Part shown: positions 42,478 to 51,812 of the stretch, in pieces
Position numbering within the stretch: position 1 is the stretch's first letter
Layout of the letters: each line of letters starts with the position of its first letter
Assembly (NCBI GenBank): GCA_001314655.1
Contig: LJSF01000014.1
Coordinates: 126,001 to 190,000, forward strand
Length of the DNA: 64,000 bases
Direction of reading: 5' to 3'
Source: Rhodobacteraceae bacterium HLUCCA08
GTDB taxonomy: Bacteria; Pseudomonadota; Alphaproteobacteria; Rhodobacterales; Rhodobacteraceae
Program-made: the position numbers and the translations under genes
The notes under the pieces: model-generated
What the model was told of the DNA's origin: nothing
What the model saw: only the letters and a program-made list of their open reading frames with translations
Database searches by the model: none

Positions 42478-44469
42478 CTAGCGATGCTCTCGCGTGAGTT
42501 TCTTTTCGAGGTAGAAGGAATATCGGCCCATCGAGTAGCAGAAGATGAAGAAGATCAGGCCGATGAACACGAACAATTCCCAGTAGATGCCGTTCCAGTC
42601 GGTCGTGGCGCGGATCTTGTTGGAAAAGTCGATCGGATCGGCGAGGCCGATGAACACCACCAGGGTCGTGTCCTTGAACAGGCCGATGAAGGTGTTGACG
42701 ATGCCGGGGATCGAGATTTTCAGCGCCTGGGGCAGCACGATCAGGCGCATGCTTTTCCAGTAATCCAGGCCCAGCGCGTCGCCGGCCTCGTATTGCCCCT
42801 TGGGCAGCGCGGCCAGCCCGCCACGCACCACTTCGGCGATATAGGCGGACGAGAACAGGGTCACCATGATGATCACCCGCAACAGCAGGTCGAAGGTGGT
42901 GCCCGGCGGCAGGAAGTAGTTCAGCAGCAACTGGGCGGTGAACAGCCAGACGATCAGCGGCACGCCGCGGATGATCTCGATGAAGGCGACGGACACCTTG
43001 TTGATGATGAACAGGTGCGATTGGCGCCCGAGGGCCAGCATGATCCCGAGCGGCAGCGACAGGATGATCCCCGACAGACCGATGATCAGCGCCAGAAGGA
43101 AACCGCCGAATTCGCGGCTGCCGACAGGGCGCAGACCGACGCGGCCGACCTCGGCATAGGTGCTGTCGATCGTCGCATTCAGCGTGGCGCGTTCGGACCG
43201 GACGTCGTTATAGACCTGGAGCGCCTCGATATCCAGGTCCGGGGTGCCATCGGGCACATTGGCGACATCCGAGAACTTGCGCAGGGCGCGCGGAACCGCC
43301 GCGCGCAGATCGGCGAAGGTTTCGTCGATCTCGGCCAGGCGGGTCTCGTTGGCCTCCAGCGCCTCGATATTGCTCACCAGCGACCTTGCATCGGACAGGC
43401 GATCGGTCAGCCGGGTGATCTCGGCCGACAGCGCCAGGCCCCGGTCCTTGATTTCCGTCAGCTGGCGCGTGGTTTCCAGAACAATGGCCCGGTCGGCCTC
43501 GAAGTCCGGGGCCAGGGCGGCGTCGCGCTGGGCGACATTGACCGAATGTTCCAGCTCTTCCTTGAGCGCGGTGGTCAGGGCGATCTCGCTGTCGGGGTCG
43601 ATCCCCGCCTCGGCCAGAACCTCCAGCCGTGCGGCCTCGGCGGCGGCGTCGGTGGCGGTCTTGATCCGGTCGAACGCCTCTTGCCGCTCGGCCTGGATCG
43701 GGGCGGACTCGGCGGACAGGGCGTCACGTTGTTCGGTCAATGTGTCGAGCTGCTGGCGCAGCGTGTCCGGCAGGGCCTCGGCCTGGGCCAAGGTGGCGTC
43801 CATCCGGATTTTGGCGACCATCCGGTGCAGCGCGTCATCCACCGCGCCGACCCCCCAAAGCCACCAGACGATCGCGGCCAGGAGCGCGGCGATGATCGCG
43901 GCCAGGTTGCCGGCGATCGGACGGATCACGACCAGGGCGGCATAGCCGACGGCAAGACCGGCCAGGACCAGGATCGGCGTCCAGAACGACCCGCCCCAAA
44001 GCAGCCAGGGCATCAGGAACGGGTAGATCACCGTGAAGATCAGCATCTTGCGCGGCAATTGCTCCGAGAACAGCACCGGCGCCATGGCGACGAAGAACAG
44101 CACGAAGGCCAGGTTCGGCCGCCAATACTGGTCGCTGGGGTAGAAGCCGTACAGCAGTTGCAGCCAGCGTTCCCGGATCACCGCCCAGCAGGCGCCGCCG
44201 CCATCGACCGCGCCGGTCACCAGGAACACCTCGCGGCAATCGGTCAAAGACCGCGCCGTCCAGACATAATTGGACGCCCAGGGCAGAATCGCGGCCAGCG
44301 CGAGATAGATCACATAGAGCGACAGGATCGTGAGGATCGCGTTCAGCCAGGACGAGAACAGGTTCTCGCGCAGCCACTTGATCACCCCGCGTTCGGCGGT
44401 CGGCGGATCCGCCTCGGGCAGCATCGTGTCGCGGACATAGGCGACGGTCTGGGCATGGGTATCGCTCAT
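42478..44469 (-). CDS. bztC: Amino-acid ABC transporter permease BztC/AapM with a coiled-coil insertion
   Basis: The 663-residue protein is far longer than the roughly 385-435 residues of AapM/BztC. Residues 1-205 carry the usual N-terminal helices and the DCREVFLV...[10 protein letters not shown] loop. Residues about 215-445 are an insertion of heptad-like, charged helices ([38 protein letters not shown]). Residues 450-660 are the intact permease core with [23 protein letters not shown], the EAA coupling loop. Placement next to a membrane boundary indicates a stalk or sensor, probably periplasmic; the side is inferred. GGAG-type spacing to bztB is one base. Confidence 0.9.
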   Translation of the reverse strand: MSDTHAQTVAYVRDTMLPEADPPTAERGVIKWLRENLFSSWLNAILTILSLYVIYLALAAILPWASNYVWTARSLTDCREVFLVTGAVDGGGACWAVIRERWLQLLYGFYPSDQYWRPNLAFVLFFVAMAPVLFSEQLPRKMLIFTVIYPFLMPWLLWGGSFWTPILVLAGLAVGYAALVVIRPIAGNLAAIIAALLAAIVWWLWGVGAVDDALHRMVAKIRMDATLAQAEALPDTLRQQLDTLTEQRDALSAESAPIQAERQEAFDRIKTATDAAAEAARLEVLAEAGIDPDSEIALTTALKEELEHSVNVAQRDAALAPDFEADRAIVLETTRQLTEIKDRGLALSAEITRLTDRLSDARSLVSNIEALEANETRLAEIDETFADLRAAVPRALRKFSDVANVPDGTPDLDIEALQVYNDVRSERATLNATIDSTYAEVGRVGLRPVGSREFGGFLLALIIGLSGIILSLPLGIMLALGRQSHLFIINKVSVAFIEIIRGVPLIVWLFTAQLLLNYFLPPGTTFDLLLRVIIMVTLFSSAYIAEVVRGGLAALPKGQYEAGDALGLDYWKSMRLIVLPQALKISIPGIVNTFIGLFKDTTLVVFIGLADPIDFSNKIRATTDWNGIYWELFVFIGLIFFIFCYSMGRYSFYLEKKLTREHR

Positions 44470-44470
44470 C

Positions 44471-46261
44471 CTATCGCTCCTTCAGCTTCACGCGCATGTT
44501 GTAGATGTTCATCCCCATCGAGATCAGCAGACTGAGCAGAAGATAGAACAATCCCAACAGCAGCATCCCCTCCAGTTCCTTGCCGGTCTGGTTGATGGTG
44601 ATGCCGCCCAGGGTGGCCCGCACGTCCATGTAGCCCACGGCGATGGCCAGCGAGGTATTCTTGGTCAGGTTCAGGAATTGCGAGATCAGCGGCGGAATGA
44701 TGACCCGCATCGCCTGCGGCAGGATCACCAGGTTCATCGTCCGGCCCGGGCGCAGGCCCAGCGCATAGGAGGCCTCGGTCTGGCCCTTGGAAATGGCCAG
44801 GATGCCGCCGCGGACGATCTCGGCGATGAAGGCACCGGTATAGAGCGACAGCGCCAGCCACAACGCGATCATCGAATTGCGCACCTGCATGCCGCCCTCG
44901 AACCGGGCGATCCCGCTTTCGGTCATCTGCGGAACCGTCGCGTCCAGCGCGTTGCCCAACGTCGTCTGGTCGGACAGCACGTTGAGCGTGGGCGCGCGGA
45001 TCGCCGACCGCGCCTCGGCCGCGGCGTCGATGGCGTTCTGCCGGTCGACCGCAATCCGGTCCAACCGTTCGGAAAACACCGCCAGTTCGGCTTCCAGCGC
45101 GGCGCGGCGCTCGTCGGTATCGGCGCGGGCGATTTCTCCCTCGATGCGGTTCATCACCTCCCGGTTCTCGGCGAGGCGGTCATCCAGGGCGGCCAGGTCC
45201 CGGGTCAGCCGGGTGTCGAAAATGGCGAGCCGGGTGTCCAGCAACCGGTCGGACAGGGCCTCGGCTTCATCCGGCGCAGCGGTGATCATGTCGCAATTGC
45301 CCAGCGCCATGGCCCGTTCGGCGCCCCCGCGCGAGACATAGACATTCGACCGGAATCTGACGCCGGACTCGCCAAGGAAGCGGCGCAGATTCTCGGCCGA
45401 GGTCGAGGTCAGGTAGTGACACAGGGTCGGGCCGTTGGCCTCTTCGGTGAAGGTGGCGATGTCCTGTCCGGGCGTCTGGGTCACGGCGACGATCGCCCGC
45501 GGCGTGTCCGCGCTGACCGCCGAAACGACGAAATGCGCCAGGGTCACCGGCACGAAAAGCAGCGCCATGGACGGCCAGAAGACCGGCAGCAACCGCCCCG
45601 TTTCGGCCTGCACCTTGCGCACATGGCGGCGCCACAGGGAATTGGCGACCAGAGAGCCGATGAAGACCACGGCCAGAATCAGCGTGTAGCCGTTGAAGGC
45701 CGGCCCGGCGGTGAACACCCCCTGACGGGTCAAGGCGGTTGTATCGAACAGCACCATCTCTTCGCCGCCCCCGGTGCGGAAATCCCGCGGATGGGGGAAA
45801 CTTTCGTTCACCACGGCGAAAATCAGCACGATCCACAACAGCAGCGGCACGTTGCGGAAACCCTCGACATAGATCGCCATAAGTCGCGACACGATCCAGT
45901 TCTTGGACAGGCGCAGCACGCCCGCGATGGTGCCGATGATCGTCGCCGCGATGCAGCCGATGATCGCCACCAGGATCGTGTTGAGCATCCCGACGATCGC
46001 CGCGCGGCCGTGGGTGCGCTGACTGTCATATTCGATCAGGCGCTGGTTGATGTCGTATTGCGCGGGCTGGCCAAGGAAATCGAGGTCGAATTCCTTGCCC
46101 AGAGCAGCCAGGTTCTGTGCGGTGTTGTTGATCAGCCACCAGATCGCCGTGCCCAGCAGGATCAACGCGATCGTCTGGATCGTGATCGACCGATAGCGGG
46201 TATCGTACAGCAACTGGCTCAGGCGGAAACCGCCCTGCGGTGCGTCGGAGGCAATCGCCAT
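44471..46261 (-). CDS. bztB: Amino-acid ABC transporter permease BztB/AapQ with a binding-protein-like insertion
   Basis: The 596-residue protein should be about 400. Residues 1-245 match AapQ (RSITIQTIALILLGTAIWWLINNT, GMLNTILVAIIGCIAATIIGTIAGVLRLS, GFRNVPLLLWIVLIF). Residues about 250-460 are extra: 279-340 (TLCHYLTSTSAENLRRFLGE ... ALGNCDMITA) aligns without gaps to residues 145-206 of BztA, sharing TxC, NLxxF and GxCDxxT, and is followed by a coiled coil at 340-420. The permease core with EIVRGGILAISKGQTEASYALGL follows. Function of the insertion is unknown; a built-in docking or regulatory domain is one idea. Confidence 0.9.
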   Translation of the reverse strand: MAIASDAPQGGFRLSQLLYDTRYRSITIQTIALILLGTAIWWLINNTAQNLAALGKEFDLDFLGQPAQYDINQRLIEYDSQRTHGRAAIVGMLNTILVAIIGCIAATIIGTIAGVLRLSKNWIVSRLMAIYVEGFRNVPLLLWIVLIFAVVNESFPHPRDFRTGGGEEMVLFDTTALTRQGVFTAGPAFNGYTLILAVVFIGSLVANSLWRRHVRKVQAETGRLLPVFWPSMALLFVPVTLAHFVVSAVSADTPRAIVAVTQTPGQDIATFTEEANGPTLCHYLTSTSAENLRRFLGESGVRFRSNVYVSRGGAERAMALGNCDMITAAPDEAEALSDRLLDTRLAIFDTRLTRDLAALDDRLAENREVMNRIEGEIARADTDERRAALEAELAVFSERLDRIAVDRQNAIDAAAEARSAIRAPTLNVLSDQTTLGNALDATVPQMTESGIARFEGGMQVRNSMIALWLALSLYTGAFIAEIVRGGILAISKGQTEASYALGLRPGRTMNLVILPQAMRVIIPPLISQFLNLTKNTSLAIAVGYMDVRATLGGITINQTGKELEGMLLLGLFYLLLSLLISMGMNIYNMRVKLKER

Positions 46262-46359
46262 CCCTGGATCTCCCTGGTCCCGTGCTACGGTTGCGTGTCG
46301 GTTGATCCGACTACGCCCGAGGTCAGGATTCTTTTGATTTGGACTGGGTCCGCAAGCAC

Positions 46360-46387
46360 CGGGGGCGCGGTTTGTACCGCGCCCCCG
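46360..46387 (-). other. Strong hairpin between bztA and bztB
   Basis: A 12-base-pair GC-rich stem (CGGGGGCGCGGT with ACCGCGCCCCCG) and a TTGT loop, nine bases past the bztA stop codon. It has no U-tract in the direction of transcription. Such structures after binding-protein genes commonly protect that mRNA and give an excess of the soluble receptor over the permeases. Confidence 0.75.
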
Positions 46388-46396
46388 AACAAGATC

Positions 46397-47413
46397 CTAG
46401 CGGAACGGCGGCGAGTAGAGCAGGCCGCCTTCGGTCCATTGGGCGTTCAGCCCGCGGGCCAGGCCGATCGAGGTGTTTTCGCCGATGTTCTTTTCGAACA
46501 ATTCGCCGTAATTGCCGCCGGCCGCGATGGCGCGCTTGGCCCAGTCGGCATCAAGGCCGAGCATGGCACCCAACTCGCCTTCGGTGCCCAGCATGCGGTT
46601 GATCTCGGGGTTGTCGGTCCCGGCCGACAATTCCTCGATATTGGCCGAGGTCACGCCGTATTCCTCGGCCGCGATCAGCGCGTTGAGGGTCCAGCGGACC
46701 ACATCGCCCCAATCATTGTCGCCGTGACGCACCAGCGGCCCAAGCGGTTCCTTCGAGACGATTTCCGGCAGGATCACGTGATCGCCCGGGTTCTCGAACG
46801 AGGCGCGGGTCGCGGCCAGGCCCGAGGCGTCGGTGGTGTAGACGTCGCAGGCGCCGGCCAGGTATTGCTGCTGGGCTTCGGCATTGGTTTCGATCGGCAC
46901 CGGTTCGTAGCTGATGTTGTTGACGCGGAAGAAATCCGCCAGGTTCAGCTCGGTCGTGGTGCCGGTCTGGATGCAGACGGTGGCGCCGTCCAGATCCTTG
47001 GCCGAGGTCACGCCCAGATCGCGCGGCACCATGAAGCCCTGGCCGTCATAATAGTTGACGCCGGTGAATTCGAACTTGAGCTCGACATCGCGGCTGAAGG
47101 TCCAGGTGGTGTTGCGGGCCAGCATGTCGACTTCGCCGGACGCCAGCGCGGTGAACCGGGTCGAACCGGTGGTCGGCACGAATTCGACGGCATTGGCATC
47201 GCCCAGGACCGCTGCGGCGACAGCGCGGCAAACCCCCACGTCGAACCCTTCCCAGACGCCGTTGGCGTCGGGCGCGGCAAAGCCGACAAGGCCGGTGGTG
47301 ACGCCGCAGTTCAGCGTGCCGCGGGCCTTGACGTCGTCAAGCGTGTCGGCAGCGACGGCTCCGGCAGCCAGGCCGGAAACGGTCAAGGCGCCGAGGAGTA
47401 CGGATTTTTTCAT
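46397..47413 (-). CDS. bztA: Amino-acid ABC transporter substrate-binding protein
   Basis: A 338-residue periplasmic protein: signal peptide MKKSVLLGALTVSGLAAGAVAA, then the SBP_bac_3 fold with DTLDDVKARGTLNCGV, WEGFDVGVCRAVAAAVLGD, and the second lobe ATVCIQTGTTTELNLADFF...GACDVYTTDASGL. It matches the AapJ/BztA group that binds Glu, Asp, Gln and Asn. AGGAAGAGG lies before the ATG. Upstream 206 bases to the ATP12 gene hold the operon promoter, which I could not pin down. Confidence 0.95.
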   Translation of the reverse strand: MKKSVLLGALTVSGLAAGAVAADTLDDVKARGTLNCGVTTGLVGFAAPDANGVWEGFDVGVCRAVAAAVLGDANAVEFVPTTGSTRFTALASGEVDMLARNTTWTFSRDVELKFEFTGVNYYDGQGFMVPRDLGVTSAKDLDGATVCIQTGTTTELNLADFFRVNNISYEPVPIETNAEAQQQYLAGACDVYTTDASGLAATRASFENPGDHVILPEIVSKEPLGPLVRHGDNDWGDVVRWTLNALIAAEEYGVTSANIEELSAGTDNPEINRMLGTEGELGAMLGLDADWAKRAIAAGGNYGELFEKNIGENTSIGLARGLNAQWTEGGLLYSPPFR

Positions 47414-47619
47414 GTTTACCTCTTCCTGATATCCCGTCTTTTCGACGGATCGTTCTTTTCGGTCCCAGGGGGACGCGGGCGATTTCGTCGCCCAAAGGAC
47501 GACAACATGGTCAGCTTGGGCGGATTCATGAAAGGTCGTCAAGTGTCGGAGCACGAAAAGCGATGGCGTCCACTGGTGCTTTCGACGGTTTTTCGGCGCT
47601 GACGCAGCGGAATGCGCCG

Positions 47620-48336
47620 TCAGATGGCGCCAGTGGAAAGCGCATGAAAACGCGCCGCATGCCGGAATTCGTCCCGCTTGAAGGCCGCGGCGGCCTCGGC
47701 CTCGTCGTCGCGGCCCCATTGTTCGGCCTGGAAGGTTTCGTCGATCCGCGACAGGGCCCAGCCGGTATCGGCATCCAGGCGCCCGTCCGCGACGGCCAGC
47801 CCCAGGACAAGCGACCCCGACAGACCGACCAGGTCGTGCAACGCCGCCAGCTGGAACGGCGTCGCCAGGGTGACGCGCGCCCGCAGGCGGTCGAGGGCGG
47901 CGTCGGATTGCCCGACCGGCATCACGCCGCAGGCGACCGACAGCCGCGCGCCGAAACGCGCGTCGGCCCAGTCCAGCAGAGGGTCCCAGCCGGCAGCCTG
48001 GCGCCGGACAAGCGCTTCGGGCGCCTGGGCGCGGTAGCACAGCAGGTCGGTTCCGCCATAGGAGGCGATCAGCCGGGCGACCTCGTCGAATTGCGGGATG
48101 ACCTTGTCGATCGCGGCGTTGACAGACCGGGTCACGGGCATGTCGGCAGGGCGGATGTCGTCCTCCACGGCGCGCCATTCTTCGGCCAGGGCCTCGGCCA
48201 GGGCGGGCGTCGGCACGTGGACCTCGGTCTTGGCCGGCGTGCGGACCGGGCGGCCATCCAACCGCACCGCGAACCCGTCCGGCCCTTCGACGATCTGCAC
48301 ATCGGTCCAGAATCTGCGCGCCTTCCACGCCGTCAT
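47620..48336 (-). CDS. ATP12-family F1 ATPase assembly chaperone
   Basis: A 238-residue protein with RRFWTDVQIVEGPDGFAVRLDGRPVRTPAKTEVHVPT at the N-terminus, AEEWRAVEDDIRPADMPVTRSVNAAID in the middle and DLLCYRAQAPEALVRRQAAGWDPLLDW, all diagnostic of ATP12. In mitochondria ATP12 binds free F1 alpha subunits before assembly; alphaproteobacteria retain it. ATGA coupling to the HAD gene upstream. Confidence 0.93.
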   Translation of the reverse strand: MTAWKARRFWTDVQIVEGPDGFAVRLDGRPVRTPAKTEVHVPTPALAEALAEEWRAVEDDIRPADMPVTRSVNAAIDKVIPQFDEVARLIASYGGTDLLCYRAQAPEALVRRQAAGWDPLLDWADARFGARLSVACGVMPVGQSDAALDRLRARVTLATPFQLAALHDLVGLSGSLVLGLAVADGRLDADTGWALSRIDETFQAEQWGRDDEAEAAAAFKRDEFRHAARFHALSTGAI

Positions 48337-49007
48337 GCCGTCCCTCCCGCAAGGTCGTCCACGGCCGCGGGGAGTGCCGCGAAATCGTCGATCGACCGGT
48401 CGGCGCGCAGCAGGCCGGCCGGATGATAGCCCCAGCCGACCCCGATACTGCCGATCCCCGCCGCCCGGGCCATGTCCATGTCATAGGTCGTGTCGCCCAC
48501 CATGACCGCCCGCGCCGGTGCGACAACGGTTTCGGCCAGACAGGTCAGGATCATCGAGGGATGCGGCTTGGACGGGTGATCGTCGGCGACCTGGGTGGTG
48601 ACGAAATGCCGGCCCAGATCCAGGCTGCCGAGCAGCGCATCGAGGCCGCGCCGCGACTTGCCGGTGGCGATGGCCAGCAGGGTCCGGTCGTCCCGGCCAA
48701 GGGTTTCCAGCACCTCGATCGCGCCGGGATACAGCGGGCTGTCGGCAGGGCCGCCCGCCCTGCGCCGCTCGGCATAGGCGTCCTTGTAGGTCACCACCAT
48801 GCGCCGCTGGACGGCGTCCGGCTGGTCCGGAACCAGACCGGCGATGGCATCGGGCAGGCTGAGCCCGACAACCGACAGGATCGTGGCCCGATCCGGCGCG
48901 ACCAGGGCCTCGCCGGCGAAGGCCGCGCCCATCGCCGCCAGGATATCGCCCTGGCTGTCCACCAGAGTGCCGTCGACATCGAAGATCACCAGGCGCAGAT
49001 CGTTCAT
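48333..49007 (-). CDS. HAD-family hydrolase (phosphoglycolate phosphatase-like)
   Basis: A 224-residue HAD phosphatase: motif I IFDVDGTLVDS (nucleophile Asp), motif II LAIATGKSRRGL, Lys motif SKPHPSMIL, motif IV MVGDTTYDMDMARAAG. The helical cap between motifs I and II is of C1 type. Coupled on both sides by ATGA overlaps with rluC and the ATP12 gene, giving the order crcB-rluC-HAD-ATP12. Confidence 0.9.
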   Translation of the reverse strand: MNDLRLVIFDVDGTLVDSQGDILAAMGAAFAGEALVAPDRATILSVVGLSLPDAIAGLVPDQPDAVQRRMVVTYKDAYAERRRAGGPADSPLYPGAIEVLETLGRDDRTLLAIATGKSRRGLDALLGSLDLGRHFVTTQVADDHPSKPHPSMILTCLAETVVAPARAVMVGDTTYDMDMARAAGIGSIGVGWGYHPAGLLRADRSIDDFAALPAAVDDLAGGTA

Positions 49008-50056
49008 CGCAGCGTCTCGAACGGATCGGCGGCGGCGATATCCTCGGCCCAGCCCAGCGTGTCCCAACTGGCGGCCATATGCGGCGGCAGGGGCGCGGTG
49101 AGCGTCAGCGGCTTGCGGGTGACCGGGTGCAGGAGGGTCATCGATCGCGCATGCAGGTGCAGCTTTTTCGAGATGATCCCGCCCAGCTGCGCGCCCCAGC
49201 CATCGCCCAGGTTTTCCTGCCCCGAGCCGCCGTATTTCCCGTCGCCGACAATCGGATGGCCGATTTCGGCCATATGGGCGCGCAACTGGTGGGTGCGCCC
49301 GGTCAGGGGTTCCAGCGCCACCCAGGAGGCGCGGCTGGCGACGCGATAGAGCGTGGCATAAAGCGTATGGGCGCGCTTGGCGCCGGGGGTGCCGGCCAGT
49401 TCGGCGGGATGCACGCAGCGCATCTTTTCGCCCTCGCCGGCCGCGCCATGGCCGCCGGCCTTGACCAGCCCGTAGCGGATTTCGCCCAGATAGGGCGTCG
49501 GCACGCCGGCGACCAGCGCCCAATAGATCTTGCGCGTCTCGCGGTGGCGGATCGCCTCGGTCAGGGCCTTGGCCATGGCGCGGGTGCGCGCCAGCAGCAG
49601 GACGCCGGACGTATCCTTGTCGAGCCGATGCACCAGGCGGGGCTTGTCGTCGAACCCGAAGCGCAACGCCTCGGCCAGGCCGTCCACATGGCGGTTCTGG
49701 CCCGATCCGCCCTGGGTCGGCAGACCCGGCGGCTTGTTCAGCGCGATCAGGTGATCGTCGCGGAACAGCACGCAGTCGCGGATCATCCGGGCGTCGGCCT
49801 CGGTCACCGCGGGCCGGTGCGACGTCGGTATGACGTCGGCATCCTGCCGGTCCGGGATCGGGGGCACCCGGATCTGCTGACCTTCGGCGACCCGGGTCGA
49901 ACTTTTCGCCCGGCCGCCGTCGATCCGGATCTCGCCCTTGCGGCAGGCCTTTTCGATCCGTCCCTGCGTGAACTGCGGAAACCGGCGTTTCAGCCAGCGG
50001 TCGAGCCGCTGGTCGCCTTCGCCCGGCGCCACGGTGAGGGTCTGCACGCCGCTCAT
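49004..50056 (-). CDS. rluC: RluA-family pseudouridine synthase (RluC-like)
   Basis: A 350-residue enzyme: S4 RNA-binding domain at about 15-75 (QRLDRWLKRRFPQFTQGRIEKACRKGEIRIDG), then the catalytic domain with PRLVHRLDKDTSGVLLLARTRAMA (catalytic Asp in HRLDKDTSG) and PLTGRTHQLRAHMAEIGHPIVGDGKYGG. RluC modifies U955, U2504 and U2580 of 23S rRNA in E. coli. It overlaps crcB by ATGA. Confidence 0.93.
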   Translation of the reverse strand: MSGVQTLTVAPGEGDQRLDRWLKRRFPQFTQGRIEKACRKGEIRIDGGRAKSSTRVAEGQQIRVPPIPDRQDADVIPTSHRPAVTEADARMIRDCVLFRDDHLIALNKPPGLPTQGGSGQNRHVDGLAEALRFGFDDKPRLVHRLDKDTSGVLLLARTRAMAKALTEAIRHRETRKIYWALVAGVPTPYLGEIRYGLVKAGGHGAAGEGEKMRCVHPAELAGTPGAKRAHTLYATLYRVASRASWVALEPLTGRTHQLRAHMAEIGHPIVGDGKYGGSGQENLGDGWGAQLGGIISKKLHLHARSMTLLHPVTRKPLTLTAPLPPHMAASWDTLGWAEDIAAADPFETLR

Positions 50057-50433
50057 GCCAGGACCGACCGCATCAGCATCAGACCGGCCAGCAATGCGCC
50101 GATCGACAGGGTGACGGTCAGGACGACATAGAGCGCGGCCTGCCCCACCTGCCCCCGTTCGAACAGGGTCACGGTTTCCAGCGAAAAGGCCGAAAAGGTG
50201 GTGAAGCCGCCCAGGATGCCGGTCAACAGGAACGGGTTGAGATGGGTCAAGGCCCGCTGTCCCAGCCAGACCACCAGCGCCCCCATCAGGAACGATCCCA
50301 GCACGTTCACGGTGATGATGCCCAGCGGGAATCCGTCGCGGCCGAAAGCGCGCAACACGGCAACGCCGGTCAGAAACCGGGCCGCGGCGCCGATCGCGCC
50401 GCCAAGGGCGACCTGAAGGGTGGTGGCGAACAT
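50053..50433 (-). CDS. crcB: Fluoride channel CrcB/Fluc
   Basis: A 126-residue four-helix membrane protein: GGAIGAAARFLTGVAV, GIITVNVLGSFLMGALV (the Asn motif of the pore), LTGILGGFTTFSAFSLET (Na+ site and phenylalanine track). It exports fluoride as a dual-topology dimer. First gene of the crcB-rluC-HAD-ATP12 unit. No fluoride riboswitch is apparent upstream. Confidence 0.95.
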   Translation of the reverse strand: MFATTLQVALGGAIGAAARFLTGVAVLRAFGRDGFPLGIITVNVLGSFLMGALVVWLGQRALTHLNPFLLTGILGGFTTFSAFSLETVTLFERGQVGQAALYVVLTVTLSIGALLAGLMLMRSVLA

Positions 50434-50464
50434 GGGCGGGTGATGTGGGCTGCGCCCTGCCTTG

Positions 50465-51775
50465 TCAAGCGCCGCCCCGCCTGGCCCGTTGCCGGGTGAA
50501 CCAGTCCAGCCGCTTTTTCAATTCGCGCTCGTAGCCGCGATCGACCGGGGCGTAATAGACCCCGCGTTTCATCCCGTCGGGAAAATAGGTCTGACCGGAA
50601 AAGCCATCCGGGGCGTCGTGGTCATAGGCATAGCCGTCGCCATAGCCCTGGTCCTTCATCAACGCGGTCGGCGCGTTCAGGATATGCCTGGGCGGCGGTT
50701 CGGAGCCGGTCTTTTTCGCCGCCGCCATGGCGTTCTTGTAGGCCGCGTAACCGGCATTCGATTTCGGCGCCAGCGCCAGATAAAGCACCGCCTGCGCCAG
50801 GGCCAGTTCGCCCTCGGGGCTGCCCAGCCGTTCGTAGGTCGCCCAGGCATCCAGGCACAGACGGTTCGCCTGCGGATCGGCCAGGCCGATATCCTCGATC
50901 GCCATGCGGGTGATCCGGCGGGCCAGAAAGCGCGGATCCTCGCCCCCCTGCAGCATCCGCGCCAACCAGTAAAGCGCGGCATCGGGATCAGAGCCGCGCA
51001 CCGATTTGTGCAGGGCGGAAATCAGGTTGTAATGGGCGTCCCCGGATTTGTCGTACTGGCTGGCCCGGCGCATCAGCCGGGTGGTCAGGGCCTCGGTCGC
51101 GATCTTGCCATCGAACTTCCAGCCCATCACCTGTTCGATCAGGTTCAATAGCGCGCGCCCGTCGCCATCGGCCATCTCCAGCAGCGCCTCGCGCGCCGGG
51201 CCATCCAGCGGCAGGGGGCGGCCCAGGTCGTGTTCGGCCCGTTGCGCCAGTCTTTCCAGATCGGCCAGGTCCAGCCGTTTCAGAACCAGAACCTGCGCCC
51301 GCGACAGGACGGCGGCGTTCAACTCGAAGCTGGGGTTTTCGGTGGTGGCGCCGACAAGCAGGATCGTGCCGTCCTCCATATGCGGCAGGAACCCGTCCTG
51401 CTGCGCCTTGTTGAAGCGGTGGATCTCGTCGACGAACAGCAGCGTGCCCTGCCCGTTCCGGCGCCGCATCTTTGCCGCCTCGAAGACCTTGCGCAGCTCC
51501 GGCACGCCGGTGAAGATCGCGCTGATCTGGACGAAATGCAGGTCGGTCTCGGCCGCCAGAAGCCGGGCGATGGTGGTCTTGCCCACCCCCGGCGGCCCCC
51601 ACAGGATCAAGGACCCCAGCGTGCCGGCGGCCAGCATCGCGCCCAGGGGGGCGTCCGGGCCCAGCACCTGATCCTGGCCGATCACCTCGGACAGGGCGCG
51701 CGGCCGCAACCGGTCGGCCAGGGGCCGGGGGGCCTCTGGCGCGTCGCTGCCGGCGGTATCGAACAGGTCGGCCAT
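50465..51775 (-). CDS. rarA: Replication-associated recombination protein RarA/MgsA
   Basis: A 436-residue AAA+ ATPase acting at stalled replication forks: PLADRLRPRALSEVIGQDQVLGPDAPLGAML, Walker A GPPGVGKTTIARLLA, Walker B LLFVDEIHRFNKAQQD, sensor LVGATTENPSFELNAAVLSRAQVLVL, and a C-terminal tetramerisation domain with YDKSGDAHYNLISALHKSVRGSDPDAALYWLARML. Confidence 0.96.
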   Translation of the reverse strand: MADLFDTAGSDAPEAPRPLADRLRPRALSEVIGQDQVLGPDAPLGAMLAAGTLGSLILWGPPGVGKTTIARLLAAETDLHFVQISAIFTGVPELRKVFEAAKMRRRNGQGTLLFVDEIHRFNKAQQDGFLPHMEDGTILLVGATTENPSFELNAAVLSRAQVLVLKRLDLADLERLAQRAEHDLGRPLPLDGPAREALLEMADGDGRALLNLIEQVMGWKFDGKIATEALTTRLMRRASQYDKSGDAHYNLISALHKSVRGSDPDAALYWLARMLQGGEDPRFLARRITRMAIEDIGLADPQANRLCLDAWATYERLGSPEGELALAQAVLYLALAPKSNAGYAAYKNAMAAAKKTGSEPPPRHILNAPTALMKDQGYGDGYAYDHDAPDGFSGQTYFPDGMKRGVYYAPVDRGYERELKKRLDWFTRQRARRGGA

Positions 51776-51812
51776 GGGGGCAAACTAGGCCCCCTGCCCG
51801 ACCTTGGAAAGC

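Noticed and set aside
44678-47602. A 974-codon open frame on the plus strand
   Set aside because: It is antisense to bztB and bztA and has a composition (Arg/Gln/His/Gly/Asp rich) typical of shadow frames.
50434-50464. Fluoride riboswitch before crcB
   Set aside because: Only 31 bases separate rarA and crcB, too short for the aptamer, and no matching sequence occurs.
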